Source of the DNA: CF-13 sp035279665
GTDB taxonomy: Bacteria > Chloroflexota > Dormibacteria > CF-121
Assembly (NCBI GenBank): GCA_035279665.1
Contig: DATEHI010000014.1
Location: forward strand, 1 to 53,358
DNA length: 53,358 bases
Direction of reading: 5' to 3'
Shown in pieces: positions 16,110-24,241 of this stretch. Positions within the stretch are counted from its first letter, which is position 1. Every line of letters starts with the position of its first letter. The position numbers were made by a program, and so were the translations under genes. Under the pieces are notes generated by a model. It was not told the DNA's origin, ran no database searches, and saw only the letters and a list, made by a program, of their open reading frames with translations.

Positions 16110-16948
16110 TCGACAGCTACAGGCGGCTGATGAACATCGAGCCGCCACTGCCGGCGAAGAAGGCGAAAGGCTTCTTCACCGACACCAGCCTCTGCATCGG
16201 CTGCAAGGCCTGCGAGGTGGCGTGCAAGCAGTGGAACCAGCTACCCGCCGACGGCTTTGCGATGACGGGCAACAGCTATGACAACACCGGAACACTGGGG
16301 GCCACCACCTGGCGCCATGTCCAGTTCATCGAACAGGCCAAGGCCAATTCGACCCGGCAGGATCAGCGCTGGCTGATGATGTCGGACGTCTGCAAGCACT
16401 GTGCCAATGCGGCCTGCCTGGAGGCCTGCCCGACGGGGGCACTTATCCGGACCGAGTACGACACGGTGTACGTCCAGCAGGACATCTGCAATGGCTGTGG
16501 TTTCTGCGTGCCGGCCTGCCCCTTCGGGGTCATCGACCGCGCCCCCAAGCACGGCCAGTTCGAAGCAGGGACGGCGCACAAATGCACGCTTTGCTACGAC
16601 CGCCTCAAAGACGAGATGACGCCGGCCTGCGCCAAGTCCTGCCCAACGGCATCGATCCAGTTCGGCGACGTCGAGGAGTTGCAGCAGCGCGCCCGTTCTC
16701 GCCTCGCCGAATTGAAAGCGCGCGGTGAGACGAAGGCGGAGCTCTACGGCATGCCGGAAGGCCAGGAGGCGATCGAGGTCGGCCCGCTGCACGCGTTCTT
16801 TCTCCTGCTCGACAAGCCGCAGACCTACAACCTGCCGGAGGTCCCGCGCCTGCCGCGAAAGACGATGGCGCAACGCTATGGCTGGAGCGCCGCCGTCGGC
16901 GTTGGGTTCGCCCTTGTCGGCGCGCTGGTCTTCGGCGGTCGCCGATGA
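16106..16948 (+). CDS. fdnH: Formate dehydrogenase iron-sulfur (beta) subunit
   Basis: The 280-aa protein has four ferredoxin-type cysteine clusters: 'CIGCKACEVACKQWN', 'CKHCANAACLEACPTGAL', 'CNGCGFCVPACPFGV' and 'CTLCYDRLKDEMTPACAKSCP', to carry electrons from the catalytic subunit. A single C-terminal hydrophobic helix ('AAVGVGFALVGALVF') ends in a basic GGRR and anchors it to the membrane, as in FdnH/FdoH. ATGA overlaps join it to the genes on both sides. The length and layout match the family. Confidence 0.95.
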   Translation: MIDSYRRLMNIEPPLPAKKAKGFFTDTSLCIGCKACEVACKQWNQLPADGFAMTGNSYDNTGTLGATTWRHVQFIEQAKANSTRQDQRWLMMSDVCKHCANAACLEACPTGALIRTEYDTVYVQQDICNGCGFCVPACPFGVIDRAPKHGQFEAGTAHKCTLCYDRLKDEMTPACAKSCPTASIQFGDVEELQQRARSRLAELKARGETKAELYGMPEGQEAIEVGPLHAFFLLLDKPQTYNLPEVPRLPRKTMAQRYGWSAAVGVGFALVGALVFGGRR

Positions 16949-17877
16949 GCGAGGGCTATTACAACTATCCCGTCGTGCGGCGTCCGGTGTGGACCTGGGA
17001 GGTTCCCACCTACTTCTGGCTCGGAGGGATGGCGGCCGGCGCGTATGTCACCGCCTCTTTGGCGCAGAACTTCGGTTCAGCAGATGACCGGCGCGTCGCC
17101 GCCGGCGGCTACTACGTCGCGGCCGCCGCACTGGTGCCGTGCGCCCCGCTCCTGATCGCCGACCTTGGCCGGCCCGAACGTTTTCATCACATGCTGCGCA
17201 TCTTCAAGCCGCTCTCGCCGATGAATCTCGGCGCCTGGACCTTGACCGGGTTCACGCCGATCGCGTTTTCCCGAGCCGCGTCGCAGGCTGCCACCACGGG
17301 TCTCCTCCGAGGTCCGGTTGGCGCGCTGGCGCGGCTCGTGCCGGCCAGGCTCACGGAGCTGACCGGTTGTGTTTTGGGTCTGATCCTTGCGGGCTACTCC
17401 GGCGTGCTCCTGGGCGCCACCAACATCCCGTTGTGGGCGAAGAGCAAGTTGCTCGGCGGCCTGTTCATGGCCTCCGCGCTCGCCAGCGGCTCAGCCGCAG
17501 TCACGCTCCAGGCCGCGGGCCGCGGCGTACCCGATACGACCCTGCACCGGCTCGGCACGCTCGAGTCTGTCGCCGCTCTTGGAGAGGCGGCGATGCTGAC
17601 CGGCTACCTGGTGCAGTCAGGAAAAACGGCGCGTCCGCTCACGGCCGGCCGCTACGCGGGTCCGTTCTGGCTGGGCGCAGTCGGCGCAGGCACGTTGCTT
17701 CCGTTGCTGCTCCACAGATTGGCGGGCCGCCACCGCGGTCGTGCGCTGCAAACCTTCTCGACCGTCGCAGCCCTCTGCACCGTAGCCGGATCGCTCGCAC
17801 TTCGCTGGAGCATTTTCGAGGCAGGGAAAGATTCTTCGGAAGATCAGGCAGCGTCCTTCGAGCTCGCAAAGGACTGA
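16945..17877 (+). CDS. nrfD: NrfD/PsrC-type membrane subunit of formate dehydrogenase
   Basis: The 310-aa polytopic protein begins with 'VVRRPVWTWEVPTYFWLGGMAAGAY', the usual NrfD opening, followed by about eight membrane helices and conserved 'LIADLGRPERFHHMLRIFKP' and 'SPMNLGAWTL' segments. NrfD proteins pass electrons to or from quinone without haem. It takes the place of the cytochrome b subunit (FdnI) of the E. coli enzyme. Its start overlaps the beta subunit stop by 4 nt. The C-terminal ~20 residues are polar and acidic. Confidence 0.92.
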   Translation: MSEGYYNYPVVRRPVWTWEVPTYFWLGGMAAGAYVTASLAQNFGSADDRRVAAGGYYVAAAALVPCAPLLIADLGRPERFHHMLRIFKPLSPMNLGAWTLTGFTPIAFSRAASQAATTGLLRGPVGALARLVPARLTELTGCVLGLILAGYSGVLLGATNIPLWAKSKLLGGLFMASALASGSAAVTLQAAGRGVPDTTLHRLGTLESVAALGEAAMLTGYLVQSGKTARPLTAGRYAGPFWLGAVGAGTLLPLLLHRLAGRHRGRALQTFSTVAALCTVAGSLALRWSIFEAGKDSSEDQAASFELAKD

Positions 17878-17890
17878 GGAAATCTCCCCC

Positions 17891-18706
17891 GTGCCGGAAG
17901 CTCGGGCAGGGTGGTCTGGCTACCATCAGCTAACGCGGCAGATCGATCTCAACGCAGACGTCGGTGAAGGTGATCCCGAAACCGACAAAGCCCTGCTGGC
18001 GCTGGTGACCTCGGCCAACGTGGCCTGTGGACTGCACGCGGGTGACGCGCACACCATGCGAGCGACGGTGCTGCTGGCCATCAAGCAGGGTGTCGCCATC
18101 GGCGCCCATCCCGGCTACGACGATCGAGAGAACTTTGGCCGGCGGCCGATGCAATTGGCCAGGGCGGACATCAAGGATCTTCTCCTCAGTCAATTGGGCG
18201 CGCTGGCTGCCATCGCCCGATCCGAGGGGGCCATCCTCGGCCACGTCAAACCGCATGGCGCGCTCTACAACCAGGCAGAGACCGACGGCGCGCTCGCGGA
18301 GGCCGTCATCGCCGCCGTTCGGGCCTTCGATCCCAACCTTCGGCTGGTCGGGCGCGCCGGGTCGGCCATGGCGGACGCCGCGGCGGCGCTCGGGCACCCC
18401 TTTACGCCGGAGGCGTTTGCCGACCGGCGCTACCGAGCGGACGGCTCGCTCTTGCCACGGTCGCAGCCTGACGCCCTGCTCACCGATCCGGAAGAGGTCG
18501 CGCGCCAGGTTCGTTCGCTGGTCACTGATGGTGAAGTTCTGGCAAGCGACGGCAGCCACCTCTCGATTGCGTTTGAAACCCTGTGCCTGCATGGCGACAC
18601 GCCTGGCTCCGCGAAGCTGGCGGCCCGAATCCGTCAGGAGCTGAGCGTGCTTGGGGTGGGCGTCTGCGCTCCGCCTTCGCCGGCCGGCGGTTCTCTCCGG
18701 CGCTGA
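17891..18706 (+). CDS. pxpA: 5-oxoprolinase subunit A (LamB/YcsF family)
   Basis: The product shows the whole LamB/YcsF pattern: 'QIDLNADVGEGD', 'TSANVACGLHAGD', 'GVAIGAHPGYDDRENFGRR', 'ILGHVKPHGALYN', 'EAFADRRYRADGSLLPR' and 'LCLHGDTPGSAKLA'. PxpA works with PxpB and PxpC to open 5-oxoproline to glutamate with ATP; B and C are not in the window. It starts 13 bp after the NrfD gene, probably in the same transcript. The GTG start leaves a ~16-residue non-conserved leader. The last ~120 nt overlap the upstream start of the next gene. Confidence 0.9.
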   Translation: MPEARAGWSGYHQLTRQIDLNADVGEGDPETDKALLALVTSANVACGLHAGDAHTMRATVLLAIKQGVAIGAHPGYDDRENFGRRPMQLARADIKDLLLSQLGALAAIARSEGAILGHVKPHGALYNQAETDGALAEAVIAAVRAFDPNLRLVGRAGSAMADAAAALGHPFTPEAFADRRYRADGSLLPRSQPDALLTDPEEVARQVRSLVTDGEVLASDGSHLSIAFETLCLHGDTPGSAKLAARIRQELSVLGVGVCAPPSPAGGSLRR

Positions 18707-19659
18707 TCGCGGTCCTGGTCCTTACGGTCGCCGGCTCCGCTATCCTCGGGCACCAGCTGGGATCGGCCACGAAGACAAGCGGCATCCCGGCGAAGCGGAT
18801 CGCGGTCATCGATCCATACGCGGCCGGCGGCACCTGGTTCAAAGGCAACCTGCAAGTCGCCTCGGTGCGCGGCGTCGGCAAGGACCTGCCGTCGGCCCTG
18901 GGTGCCTGGTACGCGGCGCACGGCTACGCCTTCCTGGGGATCAGCGACATGAACACCTACACCTGGCCCGAGGAATACGGCACCCGCGCGCTCCCCGGCG
19001 TCCCGGCCGTGGACGCGACCTATTCGTTTGCCGATGTGCTGGCGGTCGGCATCGATCACTGGCTGCCGGCGCAGACGCTCCAGGGTGTGATCGACTGGGT
19101 CGCGGCCGATGGTGGGCTTCCCATTCTGGCCGCGCCACTGTCGCCCGCCAAGCCGCAGCCGCTGGCCACCGTCATGGCCCTCCACGGGCTCTATGGACTG
19201 GAGGTCTACGACGCCCGGCTCGCGCTCGGAAACGCGATCGGGGCGGATGCCACGTCAGTGTGGGACCGGCTCCTGTCAGCCGGAAACCGCGTGTACGCCG
19301 TTGCTGGGGACGACGCCACTAGTGTCAACGATCCCGCCATTGGCGGTGCCTGGATCAGCGTACTCGCACCGGCGGACGACCTGGCTTCACTGCTGAGCTC
19401 GCTTCGCCGCGGAGCATTTGTCGCCTCCAGCGGTGCCGAGTTCACCAGCCTGGCCGTGGCGGGGACGACGATCACCGCCGAGGCGGCGCCCGGCTCGAGC
19501 CTGCGATTCATCGGCCGCGGCGGCCAGTTGCTGAAAACCGTCGCCGCCCGCGCCGGCTCCTATCGGATCAACGGAAACGAGGGCTATGTCCGGGTCGAGG
19601 CGATCCGCGACGACGGCGCCCGCGCCTGGAGTCAGCCCTTCTTCATCACCTGGCGCTGA
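18583..19659 (+). CDS. PHP-like protein with degenerate metal site, membrane-anchored
   Basis: One N-terminal membrane helix (about residues 38-58, 'FSPALIAVLVLTVAGSAIL') precedes a ~200-residue domain whose strand order recalls PHP phosphoesterases ('WFKGNLQVAS', 'AHGYAFLGISDMNTYTW', 'GLYGLEVYDA', 'VYAVAGDDATS') and a C-terminal beta-sandwich ('SLRFIGRGGQLL', 'GYVRVEAIRDDGARAWSQPFFITW'). The His residues expected in GNLHxH and in SDHN are replaced (GNLQVA, SDMN), so catalysis is doubtful. The ATG at 18583 overlaps pxpA by 124 nt; no other ATG/GTG/TTG exists before the helix, so the true start may be non-canonical. Confidence 0.6.
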   Translation: MPAWRHAWLREAGGPNPSGAERAWGGRLRSAFAGRRFSPALIAVLVLTVAGSAILGHQLGSATKTSGIPAKRIAVIDPYAAGGTWFKGNLQVASVRGVGKDLPSALGAWYAAHGYAFLGISDMNTYTWPEEYGTRALPGVPAVDATYSFADVLAVGIDHWLPAQTLQGVIDWVAADGGLPILAAPLSPAKPQPLATVMALHGLYGLEVYDARLALGNAIGADATSVWDRLLSAGNRVYAVAGDDATSVNDPAIGGAWISVLAPADDLASLLSSLRRGAFVASSGAEFTSLAVAGTTITAEAAPGSSLRFIGRGGQLLKTVAARAGSYRINGNEGYVRVEAIRDDGARAWSQPFFITWR

Positions 19660-19687
19660 ACCTGCGGCGAGGGACGGGCGGTTCCGT

Positions 19688-21580
19688 CTACCAGGACCGC
19701 ACGCGCAGTTCGTTACCTGCCGTCTGCGATTGCGGCGTCGGGCTGGGTCCAATCGCCGTCGTGAAGTTCCAAACGGCGCGGCCCGCTTTGCCGTTCAGGG
19801 TGTAGCTCAGGTCCGCCGTGTAGGTGGTCCCCGCCGCGAGGGGGAGGTTCGCGAGATAAGCGAACGAATTCTCCATATCCGGGTCAGTCGGCCGCAGCGT
19901 GATTCCTGGCAGGTCCGTGCCCGACGGATCGCGGAAATGGAAGGCGCCGATCGTGACCTTCGAATTACGGTCAAAGGTGGCGGTTACCGGGTAGCCGATC
20001 GGATAGCTGGCGTTCGGCGCCGGGTCCGGGATCTCGTTGCCGTTAAAGGCCGGCGGCACGCCGACCTGGTTTGCGGCAGGATAAAGGATGACCCGGCCCG
20101 TGGTCTTCTCGCGATAGGACGTGTCCATCACCTGCACGGCCAGCGGCCCGAGATACGCGTCGCCATAACCCAGTTCCACCAGGTCGGCGCGCAGCAACGG
20201 AAAGCGGTGGTACACGGAGTCGATCCAGTCCGCGACCGCGCCGACCGGTTCGGATCGATGGGTGATGACCTCACCCATTGACGGCGGCGTGTAGCCGAAA
20301 TGCTGAGCTCTGGTTGCCTGGTTGTCCCCCGTGTAGCCCTGGCCGGCGGGATCCTCCTTATGGATACCCAGACCCTGGATGCTGGGCAACGCGCCATTGA
20401 AGAAGGTGTAGAAGGCGTGGCTCAGCGCCGACTGGTGAATCAGTGGTGAGCTGCTGACCGGAGCCACGCCGGCCAGTTTCCGATAGGCATTGACGGTCGC
20501 CAGGGCAACCGCCTGGCGGTCGAGCGCCGCCTTGTCCAGGTCGACAAAGGTCGCTGCGGGCGCGGTGCCGCCCCCGCCAGGAGCGACGGTCTGCGTGGCC
20601 GCCTGCAGGGCGGCGGCCTCATCCTTAGAGAGGTAGCGGAGCACGGCGACCAGGTACGCGCCCGCCTCCTGGTTGGTCGGCTCGGCCGCGATCGCGGCGC
20701 GCTCATCCCTGGCAGCCGCGGCCGGATCCTTGTCCACGGCGACGGCGAACTCGCCCAGCATCTTGAGGTCGAGCGCGCTGCGCGGCTGCAGCTTGAGGGC
20801 GGCCTGGTAGGCGCTCTTGGCGACGTCGTAGTTGTAGGCGAAGAGGGCGACGTCGCCCAGCTGTTCGCGCAAGCCGGCGTCATCCGGGGACTGGGTCGCG
20901 GCTCGTTGGAGATACTGGGTCGCGCCGCTCAGGTCCTGCTGGGCAATCGAAAATCGTGCCAGCTCGAGGAGCCGCTCAACCCAACTCGGCTGGGCGCCGG
21001 CCGCCAGCTTGAGGTGATTGAGCTCCTGGGCGTAGTCCTTCTTATCGCGGTAGTAGTTGGCCCAGTTCCGTTCGACTTCCCCCCGGTCGTAGGCCGACCC
21101 CTTCTTGGCGAGGTCGGCTCCCCTGGTGAGCTGCTTTAAGGCCTCGTCGTAGCGGCTGACGTCGGCGAGCGCCTCGCCGTAAAAAGCTCGGGCAAGCGCC
21201 GAGTTCGGCGCGGCCTTGATGGCGGCGGCGCCCTCGAGTGCCGCCGACTGGAGGGCGCCGTTCCAATCCTCTACCCGGGTGAGGACCGTCAGCACGAAGC
21301 CGTCGTTGGGAGCGAGCTTCTGCGCGGCTTGCGCCTCGTCGAGCGCCGGCTTCAGTTTCGTCTGGTAGGTCAGAACGAGGGCGTAGGTGGCGTGGTCTTT
21401 GGCGTCCTGCGGGTGTGCCTTGATCAAGTCCTGGAGTTGGGCAGAGGCTGCCGCGTACCTGTTCTGAAACATGAGGTCGAGCGCCGACTCCGCGCTCGGC
21501 CCCGAGGGCTTGGGGGCGACGGGATCGCAGGCGGCGAGCAAGGCGGCAGCAATAAGGAGTACCGCGCCGCGCCGCCTCAC
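19688..21580 (-). CDS. Lipoprotein with TPR repeats and a CAP/SCP domain
   Basis: The 630-aa product has a lipoprotein signal with lipobox LAAC (Cys19). Residues ~30-320 are helical repeats of TPR type ('NRYAAASAQLQDLIKAHPQD', 'SRYDEALKQLTRGADLAKKG', 'YNYDVAKSAYQAALKLQP'). Residues ~350-480 resemble a CAP/SCP domain ('ATVNAYRKLAGVAPVSSSPL', 'QSALSHAFYTFFNG', 'GYTPPSMGEVITHR', 'VADWIDSVYHRFPLL', 'ELGYGDAYLG'). The C-terminus (~515-620) is an Ig-like beta domain ('YPVTATFDRN', 'TYTADLSYTLNGKAGRAVWNF'). The combination suggests a surface-exposed protein; the activity is unknown. It converges with the PHP-like gene, 28 bp apart. Confidence 0.8.
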   Translation of the reverse strand: MRRRGAVLLIAAALLAACDPVAPKPSGPSAESALDLMFQNRYAAASAQLQDLIKAHPQDAKDHATYALVLTYQTKLKPALDEAQAAQKLAPNDGFVLTVLTRVEDWNGALQSAALEGAAAIKAAPNSALARAFYGEALADVSRYDEALKQLTRGADLAKKGSAYDRGEVERNWANYYRDKKDYAQELNHLKLAAGAQPSWVERLLELARFSIAQQDLSGATQYLQRAATQSPDDAGLREQLGDVALFAYNYDVAKSAYQAALKLQPRSALDLKMLGEFAVAVDKDPAAAARDERAAIAAEPTNQEAGAYLVAVLRYLSKDEAAALQAATQTVAPGGGGTAPAATFVDLDKAALDRQAVALATVNAYRKLAGVAPVSSSPLIHQSALSHAFYTFFNGALPSIQGLGIHKEDPAGQGYTGDNQATRAQHFGYTPPSMGEVITHRSEPVGAVADWIDSVYHRFPLLRADLVELGYGDAYLGPLAVQVMDTSYREKTTGRVILYPAANQVGVPPAFNGNEIPDPAPNASYPIGYPVTATFDRNSKVTIGAFHFRDPSGTDLPGITLRPTDPDMENSFAYLANLPLAAGTTYTADLSYTLNGKAGRAVWNFTTAIGPSPTPQSQTAGNELRVRSW

Positions 21581-21656
21581 GCCTCCAGTTTATCGGCCGG
21601 CACCTGTGTAACGAGATTGTCACTCAGGCATGGACCGCGCCTTCGCGCCCGTCACC

Positions 21657-21662
21657 TATTGT
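21657..21662 (+). promoter_or_regulatory. -10 hexamer of the histidine kinase operon
   Basis: TATTGT ends 7 nt before the ATG at 21670 and overlaps the alternative GTG at 21661, which argues that the ATG is the true, leaderless start. Confidence 0.45.
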
Positions 21663-21669
21663 GCGGCCC

Positions 21670-23385
21670 ATGACGGAGCGTGCGCGTAAAGTCGACCCGG
21701 GCAGGCTCCGTGTCATCCCGGGCGGCAGTCCCACCCCAGCCCCTTCATACCGTCTGCTCACGCAGGTCAGTGCCGCGCTCAGCACCTCGCTCGACCTCGA
21801 TCGCACCCTCAAGGAAATCCTGGAGCGGATGAATGCCCTGGTCGCCTTCGACGCAGCCACCATCTTCCTGCTGGACGATGCTCGGCACGAGCTGAACGTG
21901 AAAGCCGCCCTGGGGGTCCCGGTCGCGCTGAAAGAGGTGAAGAGTTTCAAGGTGGGCGAGGGCGTCGTCGGCTGGGTCGTTCGACACGGCGCCACCGCGC
22001 TCATCCAGGACTCCTCGAAGGACGCGCGCTACAAGGTGACCGGCCCGGAGCGCCGGGCCAAGACCGTGCTCGCCGCGCCGCTGCGAGCGCAGGACAACCT
22101 GCTGGGTGCATTAGTCCTGGTGCGCGCGGCCAAAGAGCCCTTCGGGCCCGAGCATCAGCGACTGGTGGAGGCGATCGCCAGCCAGGCCGCCGTGGCGATC
22201 GACCATGCCCGCCTCTTCGAAACCGAACGTGCCTCACGGCGCCGCGCCGAAGCGCTGCTGGCGACCGCGCAGGCGGGGAGCGAGGCGGTCACAACGACGG
22301 AATTGCTGCAGCGGGCCGTTAAACAGGTGGCTTTTGCCATGCGCGCTACAGCCGCCGCCGTCATCCTGCCGGACGAGGAGGGCGAGACCATCGAGGCGGT
22401 CTTCGATGCCGCCGATCCGCCAGCCTTCGGCCTCGAGTCACTTCGCAGCCAGCCGGTCACGGCGCTGCCGCTGATGGCCGCCCTGGACGAGGCACCCCGG
22501 CCGCTCGTCGTGCAGCGCACTGCGCGCCCGGCACTGTTCGATGACGCCTTCTGGTCGCGCAGCGAGGCGCAGGCGCTGGCGGCCGTCCCCGTCCGATGGC
22601 AGGGTCGGATGATCGCCGCGCTGATCATCGGCTTTGGCGAGCCTGAGCGGTTGGCCCCGGCCGAAGTGGAGCTACTGGACGAGATCGGGCGCCAGGTCGC
22701 GCTCGGTATGGAGCGGCTGCGGCTGCAGGCCCGTGTCCAGGACCAGCAAAACGAGATGGCGGTGGTCGCCGAGCGCAACCGGATCGCGCGCGACATGCAC
22801 GACGGCCTCGTCCAGTATGTCTACGCGCTTGGGCTGCAGCTCGAGCATGCGCGCGACCTGGTCGCCGAGCAGCCCGGTGCGGTGGCGCCGGTGCTGACCG
22901 GCTCCATCCAGCAGACCAACCACGTGCTCTCCGAGATGCGGACCTTTATCTACCAGCTGCGGCCGATCATCATGAAAGAGAAGGAAATCGGCCAATGGGT
23001 GCTGGACCTGTGCCGACAGTTCCAGGAGGCGACCGGGATCCCGGTTCGGGCTGAGGTGGGCGCTCCCGACGAAGAGGAGCTCTCCCCCGCGATCTCGATA
23101 GCGCTCTTCCGCATCATCCAGGAAACGCTGGCTAACATCTATAAGCACGCGGAGGCCACGCACGCGACGCTGTCGCTCGATTTCGGCGCCAGTGGCGCCC
23201 GGCTCGTCATCGAGGACGACGGTCGTGGATTCGATGTCGACGCCCGGCCGGCGCGTGCCATCCAGCAGGGCCACGGCCTGGCCAACATCGAGGAGCGCGT
23301 TCGTGAGCTCGGCGCGACCCTCGAGCTGGAAAGTGCGCCGGGAGCGGGCACGCGCCTGGAGGCGGTGTTTCCGTACAGCCGATGA
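21670..23385 (+). CDS. Two-GAF sensor histidine kinase (NarX/DegS type)
   Basis: The 571-aa soluble kinase has a first GAF domain at ~25-185 ('ILERMNALVAFDAATIFLLD', 'FKVGEGVVGWVVRHG'), a more divergent second GAF at ~200-350, a HisKA_3 dimerisation helix with the phospho-acceptor H377 ('RNRIARDMHDGLVQYVYAL') and a HATPase_c domain with N, G1 and G2 boxes ('NIYKHAEA', 'VIEDDGRGFD', 'GHGLANIEERV'). No membrane segment is present, so the signal is cytoplasmic; no chromophore or haem ligand could be assigned. It overlaps its response regulator by 4 nt. Confidence 0.93.
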   Translation: MTERARKVDPGRLRVIPGGSPTPAPSYRLLTQVSAALSTSLDLDRTLKEILERMNALVAFDAATIFLLDDARHELNVKAALGVPVALKEVKSFKVGEGVVGWVVRHGATALIQDSSKDARYKVTGPERRAKTVLAAPLRAQDNLLGALVLVRAAKEPFGPEHQRLVEAIASQAAVAIDHARLFETERASRRRAEALLATAQAGSEAVTTTELLQRAVKQVAFAMRATAAAVILPDEEGETIEAVFDAADPPAFGLESLRSQPVTALPLMAALDEAPRPLVVQRTARPALFDDAFWSRSEAQALAAVPVRWQGRMIAALIIGFGEPERLAPAEVELLDEIGRQVALGMERLRLQARVQDQQNEMAVVAERNRIARDMHDGLVQYVYALGLQLEHARDLVAEQPGAVAPVLTGSIQQTNHVLSEMRTFIYQLRPIIMKEKEIGQWVLDLCRQFQEATGIPVRAEVGAPDEEELSPAISIALFRIIQETLANIYKHAEATHATLSLDFGASGARLVIEDDGRGFDVDARPARAIQQGHGLANIEERVRELGATLELESAPGAGTRLEAVFPYSR

Positions 23386-24059
23386 ATGCCGGGACCGTTC
23401 GCCTGCTGATCGCCGACGACCACGAGATGATCCGGCTGGGATTGCGATCGATCCTCGAATCCGATCCGCGCATTCGGGTCGTCGGTGAAGCCGCCTCTCC
23501 GCAGGACGCGGTGTACCAGGCTGCGCTGCTACGTCCTGATGTCGTCCTGCTCGATGTCCGGATGCCGGGAGGCAGCGGGATCGACGCCTGTCGCGAGATC
23601 CTGGGGCGAAACCTGGGGAGCAAGGTGATCATGCTGACCTCGTACGCCGACGAGGACGCGGTGTACGAGTCGATCATGGCCGGCGCCTCCGGCTACCTCT
23701 TGAAAGAGATCAACAAGGCCGGCCTGATCGATGCCGTGATTTCCGTCTCGGAGGGCCGCTCGCTGCTCGATCCCGAAGTGACGCGCAAGGTCCTCGAACG
23801 GATCCGGAAGATGGCCGCCAGCACCGACGAGGTCGCCCGCGCCGCGCTCTCCGACCAGGAAAAGCGGGTGTTACGGCTGGCCGCCCACGGCAAGACCAAC
23901 AAGCAGATCGCCGCCGACCTGTTCCTGTCGGACAAGACGGTCAAGCATCACATCTCCAACATCCTCAGCAAGCTGAATCTCAGCTCGCGGGCGCAGGCCG
24001 CCGTCTGGGCCACCCAGCATGGGCTGCTCGATGAATTTCCCGAACGGAAGGCGAGTTAG
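23382..24059 (+). CDS. NarL/FixJ-family response regulator
   Basis: The receiver domain has the acidic pocket D12/D13, the phospho-acceptor D58 in 'VVLLDVRMPGGSG', and the 'MLTSYADEDAVYESIMAGA' and 'GYLLKEI' signature segments. The C-terminal LuxR-type HTH ('LSDQEKRVLRLAAHGKTNK', 'LFLSDKTVKHHISNILSKL') binds DNA. It is the cognate partner of the upstream kinase, to judge from the ATGA overlap. Target genes are unknown; the CpaF-type gene 182 bp downstream on the same strand is a candidate. Confidence 0.95.
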   Translation: MNAGTVRLLIADDHEMIRLGLRSILESDPRIRVVGEAASPQDAVYQAALLRPDVVLLDVRMPGGSGIDACREILGRNLGSKVIMLTSYADEDAVYESIMAGASGYLLKEINKAGLIDAVISVSEGRSLLDPEVTRKVLERIRKMAASTDEVARAALSDQEKRVLRLAAHGKTNKQIAADLFLSDKTVKHHISNILSKLNLSSRAQAAVWATQHGLLDEFPERKAS

Positions 24060-24241
24060 CCGGCGCGCCTCGGCCTGCTGTGCCGGAATCGACCTGAACG
24101 CACGTTTTGCTAACGGAGAGGCTTGCGCCGGGTATCCGCCGTTCGGCCCAAAGAGGGGCTGACTGGCCGATAAGCCGGGGGGCCGGCGCAGGCTACGCTC
24201 CCCGGTACGGCCCGCCATGCCGATGAAACCAGGAGGACCCG
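24060..24241 (+). other. 182-bp leader before the CpaF-type gene
   Basis: No gene is visible. The stretch contains GC-rich self-complementary segments, such as GCCGG-GGG-GCCGGC near 24174-24187, and a good SD (AGGAGGA) just before the ATG at 24242. I compared it with c-di-GMP and other common riboswitch consensus sequences from memory and saw no match. It may still be a structured 5' leader. Confidence 0.4.

Noticed and set aside
14472..16148. 558-codon minus-strand frame opposite the formate dehydrogenase gene
   Set aside because: The sense strand has unmistakable formate dehydrogenase sequence; the antisense frame is a by-product of high-GC codon use.
21961..21990. GGCTGGGTC inside the histidine kinase gene as another repeat copy
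   Set aside because: It encodes the conserved GAF segment VGWVVR and lacks the rest of the repeat; chance match.
24060..24241. Possible riboswitch before the CpaF-type gene
   Set aside because: Self-complementary segments exist, but I could not match the conserved cores of c-di-GMP, cobalamin or other common classes; a covariance-model scan would be needed.
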